This document shows, in pieces, positions 9,093-15,252 of a DNA stretch of 50,104 bases (its first letter is position 1; every line of letters begins with the position of its first letter). The stretch is from the IMG/VR virus record IMGVR_UViG_3300042549_001238, positions 1 through 50,104 of that record; one strand, 5' to 3'. The notes beneath the pieces are model-generated. The model searched no databases. It was not told the origin of the DNA and saw only the letters and a list, made by a program, of their open reading frames with translations. Made by a program: the position numbers and the translations under genes. Source of the stretch: a virus.

Positions 9093-11564
9093 TTATCTTA
9101 ATGTTCTTGCTTCAATATTCAATCCGTTTGGAGGCATGAATGTGAGAGTCAATGTTGTACCAGAAACGGTGTAATCTTCAGTTGGTAGAATTGTCACACC
9201 ATCAATCGTAACAAGAATATTATTTACGCTTGATACAGATGACGAGAGTGTATAAGTGTTTGTGCTACCATTTGTTGTAAATCGAGAACTGACTGCATTG
9301 GTTGCTGCAAACGAAACATTCGCATTAGATCCAGCTCCAGTTACTGTAACTGCAATCGATGATGTGTTATTAAAGGATAATACATTCGCTGAAACAGTAG
9401 AACCAGAATTAGCAGTGACTCTTACAGCTGCATTGTTCGCAGCATTATACGCAAGATTGGCTTGATTGTATGCAGCTGAAACGTCTATAACAGTCGCAAC
9501 AGAATTTCCAGATAATAAAATGCTATTAGCATTAATATTAGCACGAAGTGTTGCTAGGTTTGTGTTAGCAAAATCAATAACATTTGATTGATGCCCTGCG
9601 TCTGGTAAATTGTCAAACAAGTACCAAGTGCCATCGGAAGCATCGCGAGCAAGACCAGTATGTGTTGTTTGCGGACCATTATTTTTTGCAGCAACAAATC
9701 CAAGATCAACTGTGTCGCTAATTGTATTATTTGAACCAAGATAAATTAACGCATCATCAACAACGAATGTTGCTACGTTGATGAAGGTTGTGTTACCAGA
9801 TAGATAAATGTTACCACTCGTAACATTCAAATCACCGCTAATATTAAGTGATCCGCTGAGCGAACCACCTGTTAAACTTAATTTAGAATTTGCTGCACTA
9901 TAAGCAGCATTTGCTTGCCCATATGCATTAGTAGCGATTAGATATAATCCATTCGCAATGTTCGCAGTTGCAGCAGCAGTTACGTTTCCTTGCGCAGTAT
10001 ATGTGTCGTTGACAATAACTTGCGGAGCAGCAGTAAACGAGATATTTGCATTCGTGCCATTTTGTTCTACAGTAACAGATACAGTTGCTGTATTATTAAA
10101 TGATAATGTATTCGCAGAGAACGATGCGCCTGAGTTTGCTGTTACTTTAACTGCTGCATTATTTGCAGCATCATAGGCTAGATTTGCTTGCGCATAGGCA
10201 TTATTCGCTTGAAGTCTGGCTGCATTCGCTTGACCATAAGCAGAAGTTGCAATGATGTAGCCAATTCCTGCAGTAACATTCGCAGTGTTTGCTTGATCAT
10301 AAGCATTTTGAGCAATCGATGTTGCTGTGTTCGCCTGACTATATGCATTGTTTGCTTGTGTATACGCTGCGTTTGCTTGATTATAAGCAGCATTTGCTTG
10401 AGCATAAATGGTTGCACTATTAGTTTCGATAACAATGTTACCGACCATTCCGCTATGCACTGTACACTGATAAACATATGCATTACCTTGTAGCGCATAA
10501 GGAATTTTCCAGTACAGTTTACCACTGACTTTACCTTGTGCGCTAGACCCAGTGCTTACAGTGCCATTTGTTGCAACGTGAGTTAATCCTGTGTCATAAT
10601 TTGCGCCGCCACTTGACACACGAATCGTAAATGGATGCCCTGCATTATTTAAATTAAACGCAATGGTTTCACCAGCGCGAACATATATTGCAGGATTATC
10701 TACTGTGCCGTACTGATCAAATCGATATGCTGTTGCGCCGTTATTCGTCACTGCCAATTCAGTTACAGCTGGCTGATAGTCTGAATTTGCTTGAGCATAT
10801 GCAGCGTTGGCTAACGAATATGCTAGGTTTGCTTGATTGAACGCACCATTAGCAGTTGTGTTTGCATTAATTGCAGTGTTGTTCGCATCAACAGCAATAT
10901 TGTATCCAGTGTTTGCTTGATTATATGCATCGCGCGCGATTTGAAAACTGTAAAAATTACCATTAACATCAGACCAACCCCAATTATCTGTGCTTTCGTC
11001 CCAGCGAAGAAACACATTGGTTGAGTTACCGCGATTAACAGTAATGCTAGCATTAAGAGTTGGTGTTCCAGTTAAACTGGAATTTAAAATAATTTCGTTG
11101 TCTTCAACGCTTAACGTTTCTACATTAAGTGTTGTTGTGTTGCCAGAGACAGTTAGATTGCCATCAATCGTCAAACTGCCTGTGATTGTGCCACCAGCAA
11201 TATTAAGTTTTAAATTAGCCTGATCGAATACTGAGTTTGCTTGAGCGTAAGCAAGATTCGCTATGTTATATGCAGATGTAGAAACGAGATATACAGCATT
11301 AACTGAGTTTGGTGTGGCTGCGCGTGTGACACTATTGGAAGTCACTGTGTCGTTTAGTTGAACAACACCAGCTTGATTCACATTTGCTGAATTGGCGGAA
11401 ATGGTACCAGTTAATGTAATCGGACCGCCAGTTAAACCGTTACCAGTGGCGAGGTTTGTAATGCCGCCATCGCCAGTTGTCGCGACTACACGATCACCAC
11501 GAACTTTGTTCGCACCAATTGTAGCAGCAGTAGTTGTATTACTTGTGGTAACTTTAATCTTCAT
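9093..11564 (-). CDS. Tail fibre protein with embedded cupredoxin (amicyanin-like) domain
   Basis: The product is 823 residues. It starts MKIKVTTSN with a beta-rich attachment region, then alanine-rich heptads of the type AY-QAN-A (for example AYNQANAAYTQANNAYSQAN), which suggest a trimeric coiled coil. Around 265-385 lies a globular insert with cupredoxin sequence: A-G-H-P-F-T-I-R (His310) and Y-Q-C-T-V-H-S-G-M-V-G (Cys367, His370, Met373). The spacing C-x2-H-x2-M is that of amicyanin. More coiled-coil and beta modules follow. The segment NTTTLNVETLSVEDNEIILNS is shared in type with the collagen-like fibres, showing module exchange. Probable virion fibre or its proximal part. Copper binding is predicted only from the residues. 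Confidence 0.8.
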   Translation of the reverse strand: MKIKVTTSNTTTAATIGANKVRGDRVVATTGDGGITNLATGNGLTGGPITLTGTISANSANVNQAGVVQLNDTVTSNSVTRAATPNSVNAVYLVSTSAYNIANLAYAQANSVFDQANLKLNIAGGTITGSLTIDGNLTVSGNTTTLNVETLSVEDNEIILNSSLTGTPTLNASITVNRGNSTNVFLRWDESTDNWGWSDVNGNFYSFQIARDAYNQANTGYNIAVDANNTAINANTTANGAFNQANLAYSLANAAYAQANSDYQPAVTELAVTNNGATAYRFDQYGTVDNPAIYVRAGETIAFNLNNAGHPFTIRVSSGGANYDTGLTHVATNGTVSTGSSAQGKVSGKLYWKIPYALQGNAYVYQCTVHSGMVGNIVIETNSATIYAQANAAYNQANAAYTQANNAYSQANTATSIAQNAYDQANTANVTAGIGYIIATSAYGQANAARLQANNAYAQANLAYDAANNAAVKVTANSGASFSANTLSFNNTATVSVTVEQNGTNANISFTAAPQVIVNDTYTAQGNVTAAATANIANGLYLIATNAYGQANAAYSAANSKLSLTGGSLSGSLNISGDLNVTSGNIYLSGNTTFINVATFVVDDALIYLGSNNTISDTVDLGFVAAKNNGPQTTHTGLARDASDGTWYLFDNLPDAGHQSNVIDFANTNLATLRANINANSILLSGNSVATVIDVSAAYNQANLAYNAANNAAVRVTANSGSTVSANVLSFNNTSSIAVTVTGAGSNANVSFAATNAVSSRFTTNGSTNTYTLSSSVSSVNNILVTIDGVTILPTEDYTVSGTTLTLTFMPPNGLNIEARTLR

Positions 11565-11569
11565 TTAAT

Positions 11570-11905
11570 TTACTGCGTAATTTGTGGAAAAACTGTTATA
11601 ATGCCCTCTACAACTCTGGATTTGGTGCTGTCTGCTCTTACCATTTTGATATCATAAAGATATCTTCCTGCACGAATGTTTGCAGTTGTTGCAGCGTTCA
11701 TGGAAAGAACAACATTTCCGCTTGCGGCATTGGCAACAGTTACCGTTAGATTAGCAGTAACATTAGATGAATAATATGATTTGCGAATAGAGGAACTAAA
11801 CGTATAGTTTGTGACGTTTATGGTGCTTCCATCGTCATTGGTAAGGTCTAAATTTACAGTAAAATCTGTACCTTGGTCGCAGGAAAGCTCTAAAAAACTA
11901 GCCAT
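11570..11905 (-). CDS. Small beta-rich structural protein, unknown function
   Basis: The product is 111 residues, starting MASFLELSCDQGTDF. The pattern of short beta strands and turns (a 'polarised' N-terminus, then ...AGRYLYDIKMVRADS... and ...VVEGIITVFPQ) resembles the N-terminal baseplate/fibre-attachment domains of BppU-like proteins, but I cannot name a family. It lies 5 bases upstream of the cupredoxin fibre gene in the same direction, so it is probably co-expressed and may be a fibre adaptor. The start is supported by TTTAGGA seven bases before the ATG. A small hairpin overlaps that site. Confidence 0.65.
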   Translation of the reverse strand: MASFLELSCDQGTDFTVNLDLTNDDGSTINVTNYTFSSSIRKSYYSSNVTANLTVTVANAASGNVVLSMNAATTANIRAGRYLYDIKMVRADSTKSRVVEGIITVFPQITQ

Positions 11906-11912
11906 TGTTATA

Positions 11913-11931
11913 TCCTAAAGAGAGTTTTAGG
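11913..11931 (-). promoter_or_regulatory. Hairpin over the ribosome binding site of the 111-residue gene
   Basis: On the minus strand CCTAAA-ACTCTC-TTTAGG forms a 6-bp stem with a 6-base loop. Its 3' arm contains the AGG of the TTTAGGA Shine-Dalgarno site. If it folds, it would partly mask ribosome access. The stem is short and A/U-rich, so the effect may be small. Confidence 0.35.
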
Positions 11932-11955
11932 TATTTAGGTATTTCAAAAACTATC

Positions 11956-12033
11956 TTATAACGGTGCGCCAGAGAAAACTTCTGCGAAATCAGTATTAAT
12001 ATCTTGTGCTGACGTTGAACTTGGACTTGGCAT
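11956..12033 (-). CDS. Putative 25-residue microprotein
   Basis: A short ORF lies alone in the gap between the GlcNAc transferase gene and the 111-residue gene. ATG is at 12033 and TAA at 11956. The peptide begins MPSPSSTSAQDINTDF and ends FSGAPL. A weak CAGGG sits nine bases before the ATG, and a perfect late-promoter octamer lies 34 bases upstream of it. There is no recognisable domain. It could be a real microprotein, a leader peptide for the downstream fibre genes, or a chance ORF in the 5' leader. Confidence 0.35.
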   Translation of the reverse strand: MPSPSSTSAQDINTDFAEVFSGAPL

Positions 12034-12066
12034 TTATTTGAACCCTGTAATATCCAACCCAATATG

Positions 12067-12074
12067 TATTTATA
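12067..12074 (-). promoter_or_regulatory. T4-type late promoter (TATAAATA)
   Basis: An exact TATAAATA on the minus strand lies in the gap just after the stop of the glycosyltransferase gene. It would fire toward the microprotein, the 111-residue gene and the fibre operon. This octamer is the known gp55-dependent late consensus of T4-like phages. Exact copies also occur by chance in AT-rich DNA, but its placement in a gap before virion genes supports it. Confidence 0.65.
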
Positions 12075-12080
12075 ATTGTC

Positions 12081-13031
12081 TTAGTCCGTTTTATCTGGGA
12101 TTACCCAATCGACTTCGATATTTGGTTTAATTGCGTTTGTCAAAGCACGTTTTTCAATCTTTCTGTTTATATAATCGACTCCAGAGTAGCGCCTAAACTC
12201 CTCAAAGACTACGTCGTCCACAGAATCAATGAACCGTCTAAATTCTAAATCTGATCTATATTTTCTTTCTTGTATAACTTCATCTGAGACTATAGGATTA
12301 TAGTCCTGTTTAGAAGTATGTTGATTAGATCCAATATAATGGTAACAATTAATCTGTTTACCGTGAAAGATTGAATAGCCAACCATAAACGAAGAAAGAA
12401 CCATAATTTGTTCTTCCCCATGAAAAAAGATTTTTGGATTTATCCCAACATTATTAATCCAATCTGCATGAGTGAACATGTTGCCTGCAAAAATATGGCT
12501 GGCTGGCATAACACTAGTAGTTGGATTGGTATGTTCGCCGTGAGCAAATAACGAAAGACTTTTATCAAATTGATAAAATTTGGCTATACAAGCAACATTT
12601 TTATTGTGCTCAAGTTTAACATGTCCTTCGACGAGATTGAAATTTTTACAATTAGATGATATGACTACTTTATTTGAGTTAGCAATTAAACAGCCCTCTT
12701 TGTAATCATTAATTAGTTGCCTATCCCAGTTGTTATCAAATACCATGTGAGAATCAATTTGATAATAAAAATCCTCATCAGTTAATTGTAAAGCATTAAT
12801 GTTTCTCGCCCACCCAACGCCCTCAGAATATTGTGGGTCAATTCTCTTATACTTTACATCAGGTCTTGATATTAATTCTGGATGCAGTGTTTCTAAACTA
12901 TTTTCTTTTTCTGTTTGTTCGAATATTCCATATACTACTTCAGCAAGCGAGGACTTACTTTGAATTAGAGATTTTAGTGTGTAAACTAACAGTGGATCTC
13001 TATATGAGCATATGCTTACAAATATTTTCAT
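12081..13031 (-). CDS. GT60-type GlcNAc transferase (glycosyltransferase, Skp1 GnT1-like)
   Basis: The product is 316 residues. The N-terminus MKIFVSICSYRDP is the typical first strand of the GlcNAc-transferase family (PF11397, CAZy GT60). G-V-G-W-A-R (71-76) and Y-Y-Q-I-D-S-H-M (89-96) follow, where D93-S-H95 is the DXD-like metal/UDP-sugar site. A later F-F-H-G-E-E motif is also typical. In Dictyostelium a GT60 enzyme adds GlcNAc to a hydroxyproline of Skp1. The start overlaps the stop of the upstream gene by 4 bases, so it is the last gene of the cassette begun by the 2OG oxygenase. The substrate could be a virion or host protein; donor and acceptor are inferred from family only. Confidence 0.75.
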   Translation of the reverse strand: MKIFVSICSYRDPLLVYTLKSLIQSKSSLAEVVYGIFEQTEKENSLETLHPELISRPDVKYKRIDPQYSEGVGWARNINALQLTDEDFYYQIDSHMVFDNNWDRQLINDYKEGCLIANSNKVVISSNCKNFNLVEGHVKLEHNKNVACIAKFYQFDKSLSLFAHGEHTNPTTSVMPASHIFAGNMFTHADWINNVGINPKIFFHGEEQIMVLSSFMVGYSIFHGKQINCYHYIGSNQHTSKQDYNPIVSDEVIQERKYRSDLEFRRFIDSVDDVVFEEFRRYSGVDYINRKIEKRALTNAIKPNIEVDWVIPDKTD

Positions 13032-13879
13032 TCTTTATCTTCTTTTGGTTGTTGATTAGGATCTTCTTCCACTCTATCTAATGTAAAACTTTTTTTAATA
13101 TTATGGTTTTTTCTATAAAATTGATTCTCATGTATTTTTGGATCATATGAGAGTATACTTTTTTGTTCGATATTAGGTGGACCGTATCCACACTCAATGT
13201 GTCTATTGTAAAACGGTATCACATGCAATAGGGGTTCCCCTGCTTTGATTGTATACTCACATTTTTTTCTTGGTGCTAAAATTGCATTCATAGTATGAAA
13301 TGTATTATAGTCAACTATGCCAGGATAAACATAAAAATTTTCAAGAAATTCTGGACTTGAATGATACCATGCAGGTAATATTAACGCTGAAATATCTTTA
13401 TCATAACTAAAGATTTTCCATGGAGAATTTATATTAAATGGTCGTAGAGGAATGCCATCTTGAATGTTAAAGATACCATCGACTATGTCACTAGCCATTG
13501 GAACAGGATCTCTAAATGGAGAACTTCGTTTACCACCCCCAGCATAGGCGATACAACCTGCTTTGTTTATTTTAAAATGAAAATCTGCCCAACACGGAAC
13601 AATATATCCTAATCTAGAATAATCAAACATCCCAGGGCATAGTGGAAATGTAAATTTATTTCCTAGGTCCTCAACATGTTTTCTAGAATTGACTGGAACA
13701 TCTTTTGCTAATTTGATTGGCAAACTGGCAAATACCAACTCAGAAGAATCAATAAATTCTAGTTTATTTTTTTGCAAAGGAGATTGAATTACTGTTGAGT
13801 TAGAAACTTCTATTTCTTCTTCAACTGAAGTTGATTCATAAAGAGGTTTTTTAGATTTAAAAATATTAAAAAGATTCAT
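13028..13879 (-). CDS. DUF6065-like protein of unknown function (copy B)
   Basis: The product is 283 residues. The first ~80 are Ser/Glu/Lys-rich and probably disordered. The rest aligns by eye with the neighbouring 246-residue protein: L-G-Y-I-V-P-C-W-A-D-F-H matches L-G-Y-V-I-P-L-C-G-D-L-H, and Y-P-G-I-V-D-Y ... A-G-E-P-L-L-H-V-I-P-F matches L-S-G-L-V-D-T-D ... A-G-T-P-L-V-T-A-I-P-I. The pattern (aromatic strand, GIV-D, AG-PL-P) resembles DUF6065 as I recall it. It overlaps both neighbours by 4 bases, so it is translationally coupled in the hydroxylase/glycosyltransferase cassette. No catalytic role can be assigned. Confidence 0.6.
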   Translation of the reverse strand: MNLFNIFKSKKPLYESTSVEEEIEVSNSTVIQSPLQKNKLEFIDSSELVFASLPIKLAKDVPVNSRKHVEDLGNKFTFPLCPGMFDYSRLGYIVPCWADFHFKINKAGCIAYAGGGKRSSPFRDPVPMASDIVDGIFNIQDGIPLRPFNINSPWKIFSYDKDISALILPAWYHSSPEFLENFYVYPGIVDYNTFHTMNAILAPRKKCEYTIKAGEPLLHVIPFYNRHIECGYGPPNIEQKSILSYDPKIHENQFYRKNHNIKKSFTLDRVEEDPNQQPKEDKE

Positions 13880-14616
13880 TTCTTAACTCTCAATTCATTT
13901 GTATAAACATGCATTCTACTGTGTTGTTGCTTTTTAATTGTTTCAATAGTGTTAAAATCGTCATCCGTCATTTTTCTAATTTTTGGTTTTTTATCAAATG
14001 TATTACGTTTAATTGGAATAGCAGTTACTAGTGGTGTTCCTGCAGAAATAATACCATCAAAACCAGGCTTATTCCAGATTGCAGGAAAATTAACTTCTTT
14101 TGGATATTTGTCTGTATCTACCAGCCCACTTAAACAAGTAAATGGTTGATCAATATGATTCATTGGTGGCACAAACAATGTTGACCAACCAGGAGCAGTT
14201 TTAACGATCCAATGATTCACAAACTTAATCGGATGTAATGGAAATCTTGGCGCATTTTCACCCCCTAATTGATCTACTGAATGAAATTCAGCAAGTTTTA
14301 AACCAGGTGGATTGTGAGTTTTAATTTCCGTCATATCAGGATCAACTTGAACATGAAGATCACCGCACAATGGGATTACATATCCTAGGGACATTGCATC
14401 AATCAACGGCAAACATTTTTTTGCACTCATTGAAGGAACATTGAACATAGTATCCCTTTTATCTGGGAGAGTTGGTGGCAAAATTCTAAACCATTCTGGT
14501 AGATATTTTATTGCTGGTTTAGGTTCTGGAATCACACCACTTAAATCTGGATGGCAATAAAACTCAATGACATCGTTACCCCAAAATTTAAATATATTGC
14601 GCAATGTATTCAACAT
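13876..14616 (-). CDS. DUF6065-like protein of unknown function (copy A)
   Basis: The product is 246 residues with an IEFYCHPDLSG start region, then L-G-Y-V-I-P-L-C-G-D-L-H near residue 78, T-A-P-G-W-S-T-L-F-V-P-P and G-I-I-S-A-G-T-P-L-V-T. These match my memory of DUF6065 (APGWS-L, PP-N, G-V-TD, G-P--P). It is the tandem paralogue of the next gene. Its ATG overlaps the end of the 2OG oxygenase gene by 7 bases and its stop overlaps the next start by 4. The context suggests a part in the same modification of a protein, but the function is unknown. Confidence 0.65.
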   Translation of the reverse strand: MLNTLRNIFKFWGNDVIEFYCHPDLSGVIPEPKPAIKYLPEWFRILPPTLPDKRDTMFNVPSMSAKKCLPLIDAMSLGYVIPLCGDLHVQVDPDMTEIKTHNPPGLKLAEFHSVDQLGGENAPRFPLHPIKFVNHWIVKTAPGWSTLFVPPMNHIDQPFTCLSGLVDTDKYPKEVNFPAIWNKPGFDGIISAGTPLVTAIPIKRNTFDKKPKIRKMTDDDFNTIETIKKQQHSRMHVYTNELRVKK

Positions 14617-15200
14617 GATCGCTTACCCATAATCCAAGTAACTAATGATTTACGGACACCAGACTTCACTGGCACCACTCTGTGTGGCATCCAAGAAGCA
14701 AAAAATACAACGGATCCGATTGGTGGCTTTAGAGATATTGGTTTTTCAATGTTACCATCAGTAACTATTTCGAATTCACCACCACCATATTTTGATGGGT
14801 CAGATAACAAAATTATTGCGCTCATTTTGCGTTCATAATTTTGATACTCAGTAAAGCAATCAAAATGCCAATTATAATGTTGTTTTGCTTTATATTTTGT
14901 GTATTGAAAGGCATCAAATCCATCGATATCATACATAAAATTAGCATGATTCACTTGAGCCATCAACCAACTGAATTTATCAAACAACCATTTTGACTCT
15001 GGTGATGGAATAAGCCAGGATATTTCGCTGTCTCGATAATCCTTGTTGATTTTTCCACCATTATCTACACCAAGTTTTCCTTCTGAGAAAGTTTGTAGTT
15101 CTTCTAAGTCGATGATCTTTTCGATTTCTTCTGGTGTGAAGTAACTTTCGTTGATTGAAAATTGTGGTAATGGGCGAATATATTTTACAAATGTGGGCAT
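14610..15200 (-). CDS. 2OG-Fe(II) oxygenase, prolyl-hydroxylase (PKHD) type
   Basis: The product is 196 residues from the ATG at 15200. I prefer this to a TTG at 15212 because TTGGAG lies six bases before the ATG. It has the facial triad H112-x-D114 (N-W-H-F-D-C-F) and H173 (W-M-P-H-R), with R183 ten residues later (G-V-R-K-S-L) to bind 2-oxoglutarate, as in the PKHD/prolyl 4-hydroxylase fold. The GGGEFEIV strand is also typical. Such enzymes hydroxylate protein side chains using O2 and 2-oxoglutarate. They are common in marine T4-like phages but their substrates are unknown. It is first in a four-gene cassette ending in a GlcNAc transferase and lies just after a Pro-rich repeat protein gene, its possible substrate. 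Confidence 0.85.
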   Translation of the reverse strand: MPTFVKYIRPLPQFSINESYFTPEEIEKIIDLEELQTFSEGKLGVDNGGKINKDYRDSEISWLIPSPESKWLFDKFSWLMAQVNHANFMYDIDGFDAFQYTKYKAKQHYNWHFDCFTEYQNYERKMSAIILLSDPSKYGGGEFEIVTDGNIEKPISLKPPIGSVVFFASWMPHRVVPVKSGVRKSLVTWIMGKRSC

Positions 15201-15223
15201 AACAAACTCCAATTTTAAATCAT

Positions 15224-15252
15224 ATTATACTATAGTTCTTTAAATTATTCAA
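15224..15252 (-). promoter_or_regulatory. Sigma70-like promoter of the modification cassette
   Basis: On the minus strand TTGAAT (15252-15247), a 17-base spacer and a perfect TATAAT (15229-15224) lie in the small gap before the oxygenase gene, with the -35 in the end of the upstream coding region. The transcript would start near 15217, about 17 bases before the ATG, leaving room for the TTGGAG site. It would allow host-polymerase expression of the cassette apart from the late genes. Confidence 0.6.

Noticed and set aside
15201-15212. TTG start for the 2OG oxygenase at 15212
   Set aside because: That TTG is part of the TTGGAG ribosome site of the ATG at 15200.
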